Shown: in pieces, positions 56,390 through 64,000 of the stretch | Numbering within the stretch: position 1 is the first letter of the stretch | Layout: each line of letters begins with the position of its first letter | Source: Clostridia bacterium | GTDB lineage: Bacteria; Bacillota; Clostridia; UMGS1810 | NCBI GenBank assembly: GCA_017481205.1 | Contig: JAFUPN010000023.1 | Location: 1-64,000, forward strand | DNA length: 64,000 nt | Direction of reading: 5' to 3' | Notes under the pieces: model-generated | Told to the model about the DNA's origin: nothing | Databases searched by the model: none | What the model saw: the letters and a program-made list of their open reading frames with translations, nothing else | Translations under genes and position numbers: made by a program

Positions 56390-57730
56390 TTACCGGCTTT
56401 TTTCCTTCATAAATCTCTTCAACAGAAAAGCCATAAAATATGGGAAGGTGTAAAATTTACCATTATATCCGATATTTTTATTGGCAAATTTAATACCATA
56501 CTTAATATCTGTGTATTTTTCTTTATCAATCAGATTATTTAGCGAAACAGTTGCTCCGTCTGTTGCTTTTACCTCTACAGGTACAAGAGATTCCGAATCT
56601 CTCACGAAGAAATCCATTTCAAGCGTTCCCTTTTCATTTCGATAAAAATACAAATCGTATCCTTGCTTCTTTAACATTTCTCCAACTACATTTTCATATA
56701 TTGCACCTTTATAGGTGTTAAAGTTCTTGTTTGCACGCAAATCTTCCTGCGCTTCTTCATCAAGAGAGCCAACTAAAAGTCCAGTATCTCCAAAATACAG
56801 TTTAAAATTATCGGCATTGTCATTTCCTTTAAGCGGAAGTTCAGGAGTTTCTAAACAATAACATGCATTTATTATCCCGGCTGAAATTAACCATTCAACC
56901 GTTCCCACATACTCTCTGTTTCTTGCTCCACTCTCAATTTTTGAAATTTGGAATTTCTTATTCTCCTTTCCAAGAAATGTTGGTATCTTTCTGTAAACAT
57001 TTAAAATTTTCCCTTTGTCCAATCCTTTTGCGTATTTAGTGATATCCTCTTCATAGTCAAGCAAAATTTGCTTTTGCATCTTCAAGGTTCCACTGTAATT
57101 TTTATTTGTAACAAATAACTTTACAATCGCAGGCATTCCGCCTAAAACCATATACTCGCGAAAATTTTCAAGCATAATTTCATACTCAACAGTTGACAAA
57201 GGCGTAATGCTAACCATTTTGTTATACATTTCTTCAATTTGTTCCTCACGATATCCCTTTGCCCAAAGAAATTCTTCAAAATCCATCGAATACATTTCGT
57301 AATCTTCCTTAAATCCTACACTGTTTGATTCAATTTCTTCATAGCTTATTCCCATAAGAGAGCCGGAGCATATAACATCATATCGTCCGTCTAATTTAAA
57401 TGACTTTAGACTTGTTGCACAGTTCGGACATGCCTGCAGTTCATCAAAAAACAAAAGCGTTTGCCCAGAGATAAACTCAAAGTCAGGATTTATTAACGAT
57501 ATATTTTTCAAAATTGTATCTACTTCAAATCCATCATCAAATATTTTCTTATACTGTTTTTGCAGCACAAAATTAATTTCTACAACGCTTTTATAATTTT
57601 TCTCTGCAAATTTTTGTATAGATACAGTTTTTCCAATTTGTCTGGCGCCTTTAACAATCAGTGGCAATCGTTCTGCATTTTGCTTCCATGTTATAAGATA
57701 ATCATCTATTTTTCTTTTTAAAAGTTCCAT
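56390..57730 (-). CDS. AAA-type ATP-binding protein with DUF4143 domain
   Basis: The ATG at 57730 follows GGAGGTG; the upstream ATG at 57778 lies before this site. The 446 residues begin MELLKRKIDDYLITWKQNAERLPLIVKGARQIGKTVSIQKFAE, with Walker A GARQIGKT (about 28-35), Walker B TLLFFDELQACP and sensor VICSGSLMGI. The C-terminal DUF4143 part carries FLWAKGYREEQ and the nuclease-like end LYFYRNEKGTLEMDFFVRDSESLVPVEVKATDG (a D-ExK-type motif). Such proteins are very common in anaerobes and often occur as accessory cargo; their function is unknown, with defence suggested for some. It sits between mobile debris and a WYL regulator. Confidence 0.85.
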   Translation of the reverse strand: MELLKRKIDDYLITWKQNAERLPLIVKGARQIGKTVSIQKFAEKNYKSVVEINFVLQKQYKKIFDDGFEVDTILKNISLINPDFEFISGQTLLFFDELQACPNCATSLKSFKLDGRYDVICSGSLMGISYEEIESNSVGFKEDYEMYSMDFEEFLWAKGYREEQIEEMYNKMVSITPLSTVEYEIMLENFREYMVLGGMPAIVKLFVTNKNYSGTLKMQKQILLDYEEDITKYAKGLDKGKILNVYRKIPTFLGKENKKFQISKIESGARNREYVGTVEWLISAGIINACYCLETPELPLKGNDNADNFKLYFGDTGLLVGSLDEEAQEDLRANKNFNTYKGAIYENVVGEMLKKQGYDLYFYRNEKGTLEMDFFVRDSESLVPVEVKATDGATVSLNNLIDKEKYTDIKYGIKFANKNIGYNGKFYTFPYFMAFLLKRFMKEKSR

Positions 57731-57896
57731 TTCAAGCACCTCCAAAAATACAATATCACAAAATTCCTGTCCTGTCAATCCGAAAATTCACATTTTTCCA
57801 TTTAATTTGTGGTTATTATTTCACAAAATTCCATTTTGTATTCTTGCAATCCGTTAAAATGTAAAAGTTTAATTTATGTATACTCTGAATTATACT

Positions 57897-58880
57897 TTAG
57901 GCATAATTTCCTTTTGTTTCCTCAAGAAGCTGCACGAATTTATCCGCTACGGATTTTGGAGCGATAATCTTTGCTTTTGTGCCGAAATTCATTATCCATG
58001 CCAAAAACTGATTACTCACCGCTACCCTGAGATTTGCAGAAAATCTGTTGTCATCAGTCCTATGCATGGACACATCCATACCGAACCTGTCTATAACAAC
58101 GCCCGCAAGAGACGCATCAAACTCTACAGTGACATTTTCTTCCTGACCGCCAAACATTAAAAAAACTTTTTTGGAATATTCGGCAGGGTCAAACTCTTTT
58201 TCAGGCATTATGCGTTCATCATCGGTTATGGAGATACATTCCATTTTATCTACACGATAGTGAGTAAATGAGTTGTACTTTTGCTTATATGTTATAAGAT
58301 AATAATTTTCGTCATCCCAGGTAAGAGATATGGGGGTCTCGGTATACAGCTGACCGTCCTTGCGATATTTCTTGGTCTTGTCCATGGTCCATTCAAAATA
58401 TTTAAAGGTAATCCGGCGGTTACGGGCAATGGCATCATGAATTCTGTCTACATTATAATATATATTTTCGTTTGCAGCCTTTACCCTGTTGGTTACATAC
58501 ACCTGACGTCTAAGAAGCTGAGCATCGTAATGACCCGCAAGCTGCTCAATCTTGGAAATGAGACTGAGGCTCTTTTTTGCCGTCATAAACTTTGCACTCT
58601 GAACAGAATCCACAAGGAGCTTTAGCTCTGCCAGTTCAAACTGTCTGCTACCTACATAATATCCGAAGGTCTTGCTCTTAACCTGGACTATATCCATACC
58701 GTAAACATCACTGAGAAGCTCCAGGTCGTCATATATACTCTTACGCTCGGCATTGATACCGTACTTCGCAAGCTCGGATATCATATCCTTTACTGTCATG
58801 GGATGATTTTCATCCGTTTTTTCCATAAGCATTGTATAAAGGTACAGCAGCTTGAGCTTTTGCATTGAGGACTTTGCCAT
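57897..58880 (-). CDS. WYL-domain transcriptional regulator
   Basis: The 327-residue protein has an N-terminal winged HTH (QKLKLLYLYTMLMEKTDENHPMTVKDMISELAKYGINAERKSIYDDLELL) and a WYL/WCX ligand-sensing part (RITFKYFEWTMDKTKKYRKDGQLYTETPISLTWDDENYYLITY and a C-terminal SNQFLAWIMNFGTKAKIIAPKSVADKFVQLLEE). WYL proteins sense nucleotides or nucleic acid and regulate defence, DNA repair or metabolism. GGAGGTGA precedes the ATG. Its gene points toward the DUF4143 ATPase, with a 166-bp gap. Confidence 0.9.
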   Translation of the reverse strand: MAKSSMQKLKLLYLYTMLMEKTDENHPMTVKDMISELAKYGINAERKSIYDDLELLSDVYGMDIVQVKSKTFGYYVGSRQFELAELKLLVDSVQSAKFMTAKKSLSLISKIEQLAGHYDAQLLRRQVYVTNRVKAANENIYYNVDRIHDAIARNRRITFKYFEWTMDKTKKYRKDGQLYTETPISLTWDDENYYLITYKQKYNSFTHYRVDKMECISITDDERIMPEKEFDPAEYSKKVFLMFGGQEENVTVEFDASLAGVVIDRFGMDVSMHRTDDNRFSANLRVAVSNQFLAWIMNFGTKAKIIAPKSVADKFVQLLEETKGNYA

Positions 58881-59104
58881 ATCAAATCACCTCCGGCTAT
58901 AATATATATTAATTGTATCACACAATCCGGGTAATATGCAACAGTATATTGTTACGTTTTTGCTATTTAAATTTTTTGTATTGTAAAATTTGACGATAAG
59001 AGAATAGTTATCGGGAATACTATGATTGAAAAAGCATACCAAATAAATGAAAATATTCTGACAAACATATATCTGTATGATAAAGCAGAAAACTTTATAA
59101 AAAT

Positions 59105-59133
59105 TTGCGTAATCATATTTTTTGTGTTATAAT
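59105..59133 (+). promoter_or_regulatory. Promoter of the aminotransferase gene
   Basis: TTGCGT (59105-59110) and TATAAT (59128-59133) are 17 nt apart, 37 nt before the TTG start. Confidence 0.65.
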
Positions 59134-59170
59134 GTAATTAATAAATATGTCATAATGGGAGGAAACCACA

Positions 59171-60367
59171 TTGAAAAATATTGTTTCAGAAAAAATGTAT
59201 GCTCTCGGAAGCAAGCGTTCCGAAATAAGAGAGCTTTTTGAATACGGCAAAAAAAGAATTGCCGAGGTTGGTGCAGAAAATGTGTATGATTTTAGTCTGG
59301 GTAACCCGAGCGTTCCTGCGCCGGACTGTGTTAAAGAGGCACTTACAGACCTGATATGCAACGGAGACCCGGTGGCGCTCCACGGCTACACCTCCGCCCA
59401 GGGAGATCAAGGTGTGAGAGAGACTTGTGCCGATTATATAATAAAAACTCACGGCACAGAATGCAGTGCAAATGACTTTTACATGACCTGCGGTGCGGCA
59501 GCATCACTGACAATTTCTCTCAGTGCACTGGCTCAGGAGGGTGACGAAACTATCGTGCTGGCTCCGTATTTTCCGGAATACCAAGTGTTTATAGCTCAGG
59601 CAGGCATGAATTGTGTTGAAGTTAAATGCAATGAAGAGGATTTTCAGGTGGATTTTGATGCTTTTGAAGCAGCGCTCTCAGAGCACACAAAGGCTGTTAT
59701 CATCAACTCTCCAAACAATCCTTCTGGCGCGGTGCTTTCTGAGAATACTATAAAAAAACTTGCCTCTATACTTGAAAACGCACAGAAAAAATACGGACGC
59801 AATATATTCATTATTGCAGACGAGCCATACCGCGAGCTGGTATATGATGATATTTCGGTTCCGTTTATACCCAATTACTATAAAAATACACTGGTTTGCT
59901 ACTCCTTTAGCAAATCCCTGTCACTGCCCGGAGAACGTATAGGCTACATATTTGTTCCTCCTGCTTCAGACTGTCACGACGAAGTATATTTTGCAGTGTG
60001 CGGAGCAGGAAGGTCACTGGGCTTTGTATGCGCCCCCAGTCTCTTTCAGAAAATGGTTCCATACTGTATCGGCAAAACCTCTGATATATCAATATATAAG
60101 AAAAATCGTGACCTGCTGTGCAACGCATTGACAGAATACGGCTACAAGGTAGTTCGACCCGACGGAGCATTTTACCTATTTGTAAAAACACTTGAGGAAG
60201 ACTCACGCGCATTCTGCGAGAAGGCAAAGGCTCATGACCTGCTCCTGGTTGCAAGCGACAGCTTCGGAATGCCGGGATACTGCCGTATTTCTTACTGCGT
60301 ATCAACCGATATGATTGAAAGAGCTTTGCCCGCATTCAAGGCACTGGCTGAAGAATACAACAAATAA
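59171..60367 (+). CDS. PLP-dependent class I aminotransferase
   Basis: The protein of 398 residues starts at TTG (59171), placed after GGGAGG. Fold-type I signatures are visible: YDFSLGNPSVPAP, TSAQGDQGVRETCADYI, NSPNNPSGAVLS (Asn for PLP), IIADEPYRELVY (Asp/Tyr) and the Schiff-base Lys in CYSFSKSLSLPGERIGYIF, then the carboxylate-binding Arg in YCRISYCVS. It moves amino groups between an amino acid and a keto acid; aspartate- or aromatic-type activity is likely. It is followed by a terminator and the MATE gene. Confidence 0.9.
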   Translation: MKNIVSEKMYALGSKRSEIRELFEYGKKRIAEVGAENVYDFSLGNPSVPAPDCVKEALTDLICNGDPVALHGYTSAQGDQGVRETCADYIIKTHGTECSANDFYMTCGAAASLTISLSALAQEGDETIVLAPYFPEYQVFIAQAGMNCVEVKCNEEDFQVDFDAFEAALSEHTKAVIINSPNNPSGAVLSENTIKKLASILENAQKKYGRNIFIIADEPYRELVYDDISVPFIPNYYKNTLVCYSFSKSLSLPGERIGYIFVPPASDCHDEVYFAVCGAGRSLGFVCAPSLFQKMVPYCIGKTSDISIYKKNRDLLCNALTEYGYKVVRPDGAFYLFVKTLEEDSRAFCEKAKAHDLLLVASDSFGMPGYCRISYCVSTDMIERALPAFKALAEEYNK

Positions 60368-60370
60368 TAT

Positions 60371-60410
60371 ACAATAAAAATACCATGGCTTTATCATGGT
60401 ATTTTTATTG
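60371..60410 (+). terminator. Bidirectional terminator between aminotransferase and MATE gene
   Basis: A 15-bp stem AATAAAAATACCATG / CATGGTATTTTTATT with loop GCTTTAT. It begins 5 nt after the stop codon, and the next ribosome site follows almost at once, so partial readthrough may feed the exporter. Confidence 0.8.
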
Positions 60411-60427
60411 TACCGGAGGAAACATAC

Positions 60428-61801
60428 ATGGAACTTACGAAAGAAGAAAAACAATACAAGCGCATGACGGAAACTCCCATACCAAAGCTTGTAATGACCC
60501 TTGCAGTGCCAACAACAATAAGTATGCTTGTAACTTCCCTTTACAACATTGCCGACACATACTTTGTATCTCAGTTAGGCAAAAGTGTGTCCGGTGCAGT
60601 AAGTGTGGTTTTTTCACTTATGGCGATTATACAGGCAGTCGGCTTCACACTGGGCATGGGTGCAGGCAGCATTATATCCCGCTCTCTCGGCAGAAAGGAC
60701 TATGAGGAAGCAAATAGCTATGCATCGGCAGCTTTTTTTACCGCCATTGCAGCAGGACTGCTGCTGACGGTGTTCGGCAGTATTTTTTCAAAACAGCTGA
60801 TGGGCAGTCTGGGAGCAACGGATACTGTGCTTCCATATGCTCAGCAATACGGAAAATACATTCTCCTGGGCGCACCGGTGATGATGAGCTCTTTTGTGCT
60901 CAACAACGTGCTCCGTGCAGAGGGAAAAGCCACCTACTCCATGATTGGTCTTACTACGGGCGGTATACTCAATATCATACTTGACCCCATATTTATATTT
61001 AATTTCAACATGGGAATATCCGGTGCGGCAATTGCCACACTTATCAGCCAGGTGATTTCCTTTTGCCTGCTGCTTAGCAGCTTTGTATTAAATAAGAGTG
61101 TGGTCAGGATTAAGCTGAATGCAATATGTGATTACGGTGCAACTCTTTTTGAAACATTCAAAACCGGAGCCCCGTCCTTTTGCCGCCAGGGATTTGCAAG
61201 TATTTCTACAGTCCTGCTGAATACCCAGGCAGGTATATGGGGCGGTGATGCAGCGCTTTCGGCAATGGGTATTGTGAGCAAAATATTTTCCTGCATATTC
61301 TGCGTAGGTCTTGGCATTGGTCAGGGATATCAGCCGGTTGCAGGCTACAACTTCAGCGCCGGAAAACCGGAAAGAGTAAAATCTGCATTTGGTTTCACAT
61401 ATCTTATGGGCACTGTAATAATGGTAAGCTTTGGTGCTGTAGCATTTATTTTTGCTCCGAAAATTTTGCCTTTATTTATAGACGATGCCGAGGTTATACA
61501 AATCGGCACAAGAGCACTGCGTTTTCAGGCAATCTCAATGCCTGTTCTGCCGCTGAACGTAGTGTGCAACATGACCTTCCAATCCCTTGGCTATAAGATA
61601 AAGGCTGTGCTGCTCTCATGCTGCAGACAAGGACTTTTCTTTATTCCCTGTGTGCTGATATTGCCGAATGTGCTCGGTCTTACCGGAGTTGAACTGACCC
61701 AGGCAACGGCAGATGCACTTACGGCATTGGTAAGCGTACCGTTCACAATATTGTTTATGAAAGAGATTAACAGAAAAATCAGCAGCAAAAATGAAATTTG
61801 A
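60428..61801 (+). CDS. MATE family efflux transporter
   Basis: The 457-residue membrane protein has twelve predicted helices in two halves, starting LVMTLAVPTTISMLVTSLYNIADTYFVSQLGKSVSGAVSVVFSLMAIIQAVGFTLGMGAGSIISRSLGRKDYEEA, the pattern of the MepA/DinF branch of MATE exporters. Such pumps expel drugs or metabolites using a sodium or proton gradient. A CGGAGG site precedes the ATG. The substrate is not predictable. It ends near trmD, convergent to it, with a shared terminator. Confidence 0.9.
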   Translation: MELTKEEKQYKRMTETPIPKLVMTLAVPTTISMLVTSLYNIADTYFVSQLGKSVSGAVSVVFSLMAIIQAVGFTLGMGAGSIISRSLGRKDYEEANSYASAAFFTAIAAGLLLTVFGSIFSKQLMGSLGATDTVLPYAQQYGKYILLGAPVMMSSFVLNNVLRAEGKATYSMIGLTTGGILNIILDPIFIFNFNMGISGAAIATLISQVISFCLLLSSFVLNKSVVRIKLNAICDYGATLFETFKTGAPSFCRQGFASISTVLLNTQAGIWGGDAALSAMGIVSKIFSCIFCVGLGIGQGYQPVAGYNFSAGKPERVKSAFGFTYLMGTVIMVSFGAVAFIFAPKILPLFIDDAEVIQIGTRALRFQAISMPVLPLNVVCNMTFQSLGYKIKAVLLSCCRQGLFFIPCVLILPNVLGLTGVELTQATADALTALVSVPFTILFMKEINRKISSKNEI

Positions 61802-61898
61802 TACAGTCATCCCGCAAAAATCGGGCAGTGCCTGCCACAAACTACAAGCTATTCTATGCAAGCTGCTCAGATACTGACATGATTTTCATTAATTTACC

Positions 61899-61945
61899 AA
61901 AAAAGATTGATGCGAATGCACAAAAGCTACGCATCAATCTTTTTT
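61899..61945 (-). terminator. Terminator of the ffh-rpsP-rimM-trmD operon
   Basis: AAAAAAGATTGATGCG pairs with CGCATCAATCTTTTTT. The stem overlaps the last codons of trmD (KKIDA-stop) and is convergent with the MATE gene, so it works for both. Confidence 0.85.
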
Positions 61946-62673
61946 CTTCTTTTTTTCTTTTTGGGTTCGAACTCTTCTTTGTGAAGCTCTCTGTATTTCT
62001 CATACATATCGGGTCTTTTTGCCTGAGTTATATCAAGGGACTGCTGATGCCGCCACTTAGCTATCTCAGCATGATTTCCGCTTGTGAGAACAGCCGGTAC
62101 TTCCACCCCGTGAAATTCAAAGGGTCTGGTGTACTGAGGATATTCAAGCAGACCGCCAAAATGAGATTCATCGGTAAAGCTCTCCTCATTGGACAGAACG
62201 CCGTCTATCATACGGCTGACAGCATCTATAACAGTCATAGCGGGAATTTCTCCCCCGGTAAGCACATAATCGCCAATGGAAATCTCCTCATCCACAATCT
62301 CGTCAAGCACCCTCTGGTCTATGCCCTCGTAATGACCGCAGATTATAAGTATATCGGATTTTTTTGAAAGCTCTATAGCCTTTTCCTGAGTAAATACATC
62401 GCCCTTGGGTGACATATGTATCACATGGGGCTTTGCATCGCATTTTTCACAGGCAGCAGTATATGCGTCAAATACAGGCGGCGCTTGCATAACCATACCT
62501 CTGCCGCCGCCGTAAGGCGCATCATCCACACGATTGTGCTTATTGCCCGCCCAATCTCTGATATTGTACAGATTAAAGCTTAATATTCCCTTTTCCCGGG
62601 CTCTGCCAAGCATACTTTCGCCAAGGACTCCCTCAAACATCTCGGGAAAAAGTGTAAGAATATGAAAATTCAT
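61927..62673 (-). CDS. trmD: tRNA (guanine-37-N1)-methyltransferase TrmD
   Basis: The ATG at 62673 follows CAGGAG, giving 248 residues. Conserved SPOUT elements are present: FHILTLFPEMFEG, HNRVDDAPYGGGRGMVMQ, IIICGHYEGIDQRVLDE..IGDYVLTGGEIPAMTVIDAVSRMIDGVL and LLEYPQYTRP. It methylates G37 of tRNAs to prevent frameshifting and is normally essential. The very basic C-terminus (PKKKKRRKK) is an extra. It follows rimM by 17 nt. Confidence 0.97.
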   Translation of the reverse strand: MNFHILTLFPEMFEGVLGESMLGRAREKGILSFNLYNIRDWAGNKHNRVDDAPYGGGRGMVMQAPPVFDAYTAACEKCDAKPHVIHMSPKGDVFTQEKAIELSKKSDILIICGHYEGIDQRVLDEIVDEEISIGDYVLTGGEIPAMTVIDAVSRMIDGVLSNEESFTDESHFGGLLEYPQYTRPFEFHGVEVPAVLTSGNHAEIAKWRHQQSLDITQAKRPDMYEKYRELHKEEFEPKKKKRRKKIDA

Positions 62674-62690
62674 AAAAAAATCTCCTGTTG

Positions 62691-63194
62691 TCATATATCA
62701 AGAAGCCCTGCGGGAATTCTTACATTGACATAGCCTTCCTCTATATTGACCTCTTCAAGCACTCCATCAATAATCGGAAGGAGAAGAGGCTTTTCGCCTT
62801 TCTTTTCAACAACATAGATATCATTGCTGCCTGTGGAAAAGACATCGGTTACCTTTCCGAAGCTTACTCCGTCCTCAAATACCTCAAGACCGATAATATC
62901 GGCTATAAGATATGTGCCCTCGGGCAGGTCGTCAAAAAGAGATTTTTCAACATAGAGGGTTTTGTTTTTAAGCTTTTCTGCTTCATTTATATTATCCAGA
63001 CCTTCAAACTTTACAATTATGTTCGTCTTCTGGTATTTTACGCTTTTTACTTTATATGACGCCTTTTGATTTTCTGTATATACCACATCAAAAGCCTCAA
63101 ACACCTCGGGATAATCGAGCCAGGGTACAATTTTGACCTCGCCCTTAAGTCCGTGGGTATTTACTATTTTCCCTATTTCTATAAGTTCTGCCAT
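62691..63194 (-). CDS. rimM: 16S rRNA processing protein RimM
   Basis: The 167-residue protein starts at ATG 63194 after AAAGGAG. It has the RimM N-domain (IGKIVNTHGLKGEVKIVPWLDYPEVF) and the PRC-barrel C-domain (GTYLIADIIGLEVFEDGVSFGKVTDVFSTGSNDIYVVE..EKPLLLPIIDGVL). It binds S19 and helps 30S maturation. The position between khpA and trmD is canonical. Confidence 0.96.
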   Translation of the reverse strand: MAELIEIGKIVNTHGLKGEVKIVPWLDYPEVFEAFDVVYTENQKASYKVKSVKYQKTNIIVKFEGLDNINEAEKLKNKTLYVEKSLFDDLPEGTYLIADIIGLEVFEDGVSFGKVTDVFSTGSNDIYVVEKKGEKPLLLPIIDGVLEEVNIEEGYVNVRIPAGLLDI

Positions 63195-63218
63195 AACAGA
63201 TTTCTCCTTTAACAGCAT

Positions 63219-63248
63219 AAGGCTACCCTGAAACGGGTAGCCTTATGT
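63219..63248 (-). terminator. Intra-operon hairpin between khpA and rimM
   Basis: A 12-bp stem ATAAGGCTACCC/GGGTAGCCTTAT with loop TGAAAC lies between khpA and rimM. Without a long U-run it is probably an attenuator or processing site that lowers rimM-trmD relative to rpsP. Confidence 0.65.
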
Positions 63249-63260
63249 TAATTGTTGTAA

Positions 63261-63491
63261 TTATTGAACGATTTCAACTACCACACGCTTGTTTGCTCTG
63301 CTTGCAGCAGCCTTCATTACAGCACGGATAGACTTTGCTATTCTGCCCTGCTTGCCGATTACCTTGCCCATGTCAGACTCATTTACATGAAGCTCCAGCA
63401 CAAGAGCACGTTCACTTTCGGACTCTGTTACATAAACATCGTCGGGACAGTCAACCAAGGATTTGGCAATATATTCCAACAATTCTTTCAT
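63261..63491 (-). CDS. khpA: KH-domain RNA-binding protein KhpA
   Basis: The 76-residue single-KH protein (MKELLEYIAKSLVDCPDDVYVTESESERALVLELHVNESDMGKVIGKQGRIAKSIRAVMKAAASRANKRVVVEIVQ) has the GKVIGKQGR loop that grips RNA. KhpA pairs with KhpB and affects cell elongation and RNA fate in Firmicutes. ATG 63491 is preferred over TTG 63497, which is too close to GGAGG. Confidence 0.95.
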   Translation of the reverse strand: MKELLEYIAKSLVDCPDDVYVTESESERALVLELHVNESDMGKVIGKQGRIAKSIRAVMKAAASRANKRVVVEIVQ

Positions 63492-63513
63492 GTGCAATCA
63501 ACCTCCGTAAAGC

Positions 63514-63756
63514 TTATTTTACAATTCCGCTGACTTTGAGCAGCTGCTTAACAGTGTCTGTGGGCTGTGCACCATCTGCCAACCATTTGTTAGCCTTTTC
63601 AGCATCAATCTTGATGGTTGAGGGATTTGTGAGGGGATCGTAAGTACCGATTTCCTCAATAAATCTACCATCTCTGGGGTATCTTGAATCTGCAACTACA
63701 ACTCTGTAGAAAGGATTTTTCTTTGAACCCAGTCTTCTAAGACGAATTTTTACCAT
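63514..63756 (-). CDS. rpsP: 30S ribosomal protein S16
   Basis: The 80-residue protein [41 protein letters not shown] is unmistakable S16. ATG 63756 follows GGAGGTGA. It stands between ffh and khpA as in most Clostridia. Confidence 0.98.
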   Translation of the reverse strand: MVKIRLRRLGSKKNPFYRVVVADSRYPRDGRFIEEIGTYDPLTNPSTIKIDAEKANKWLADGAQPTDTVKQLLKVSGIVK

Positions 63757-63803
63757 TATTTTCACCTCCAAAAAAATCTGTAAACAATATTTTAAACAGC
63801 AAT

Positions 63804-64000
63804 CTATCTCATAAGACCCTTAAAGCCTCGCATGGCTTTTTTCATCTTGCTGGGATTACTGAATTGTTTCATCAACTGACGCATCTGATCAAACTGCTTC
63901 AAAAATGCGTTTATCTCTGCAGGAGTGGTACCGCTTCCGGCGGCAATACGCTTTTTGCGGGCGCCGTTTATAATATCGGGATTTTTTCTCTCCTGCTTTG
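63804..64000 (-). CDS. ffh: Signal recognition particle protein Ffh, C-terminal part
   Basis: The minus-strand frame entering the window reads [68 protein letters not shown]. This is the end of the Ffh M domain, which binds SRP RNA and signal peptides (RKKRIAxGSG motif, Met-rich helix). The gene continues beyond the right edge. It is upstream of rpsP in the same operon. Confidence 0.96.
   Translation of the reverse strand, partial: KQERKNPDIINGARKKRIAAGSGTTPAEINAFLKQFDQMRQLMKQFSNPSKMKKAMRGFKGLMR

Noticed and set aside
59022..59133. 36-codon plus-strand frame MIEKAYQINENILT... upstream of the aminotransferase
   Set aside because: No ribosome site, and its end overlaps the -35/-10 pair of the aminotransferase promoter.

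Overview
This is a low-to-medium GC chromosomal window from a Gram-positive anaerobe of the class Clostridia, most likely an uncultured gut relative of the Oscillospirales/Ruminococcaceae. The grounds are strong AGGAGG-type ribosome sites with TTG/GTG starts, SLH-domain surface proteins, secreted glycan-active enzymes, GH2/GH36 glycosidases, a UxuA/UxuB hexuronate route, and the conserved ffh-rpsP-khpA-rimM-trmD block at the right end. No species-level marker is present.

Layout. 1-2.4 kb: mobile-element debris (ribbon-helix-helix protein, Toprim/DUF3991-like protein) ending in two multi-hairpin repeat elements. 2.4-8.6 kb: a hexuronate/sugar operon on the minus strand (TIM-barrel epimerase, two Gfo/Idh oxidoreductases, uxuA, uxuB) with a divergent AraC regulator. 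8.6-21.6 kb: a phage-tail locus with no head genes. On the minus strand it holds a late regulator, tail terminator, tube, two chaperones, a tape-measure protein fused to an HNH-type nuclease with an SMI1/KNR4 immunity gene, Dit, a tail-tip protein, a zinc-binding protein and a sigma factor. On the plus strand it holds fibre-like proteins, an M15 endolysin and a holin. 21.6-23.1 kb: a MITE-like inverted-repeat element, a chimera of two broken gene ends, and a second, truncated nuclease/immunity pair. 23.1-30.6 kb: two large secreted proteins (SLH-anchored phosphodiester glycosidase; multi-module DUF4886 protein).

30.8-35.9 kb: gltX, sfsA, a membrane acyltransferase and a DacF-type carboxypeptidase, with another multi-hairpin element at 34.5 kb. 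36.1-39.9 kb: a BspA-type repeat protein with a C-terminal SGNH esterase, and a lipoprotein. 40.0-44.2 kb: a capsid/terminase island (scaffold-like, N4-gp56-type capsid protein, small and large terminase) with no portal or tail genes. 44.4-49.5 kb: beta-galactosidase and alpha-galactosidase operon. 49.8-54.2 kb: an unknown protein and a 1048-residue SLH surface protein. 54.7-57.7 kb: Rossmann/DUF2520-like protein, tRNA-Lys(CTT), a fourth multi-hairpin element, an integrase remnant and a DUF4143 ATPase. 57.9-61.8 kb: WYL regulator, aminotransferase, MATE exporter. 61.9-64.0 kb: trmD-rimM-khpA-rpsP-ffh.

The two most notable things are as follows. (1) The headless tail-plus-lysis locus looks like an F-type tailocin, and its tape-measure gene begins with a nuclease toxin domain preceded by its own promoter-driven immunity gene. 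A 163-bp duplication of the chaperone/tape-measure junction flanks nearby cargo, which suggests a cassette-loading site. (2) A family of about 120-210 bp multi-hairpin elements has element-specific 6-9 nt motifs repeated in one orientation and then the other, with a different mini-hairpin between every copy; two of the elements share the same terminal hairpin. All functional proposals are inferred from sequence reading alone; no database search was run.
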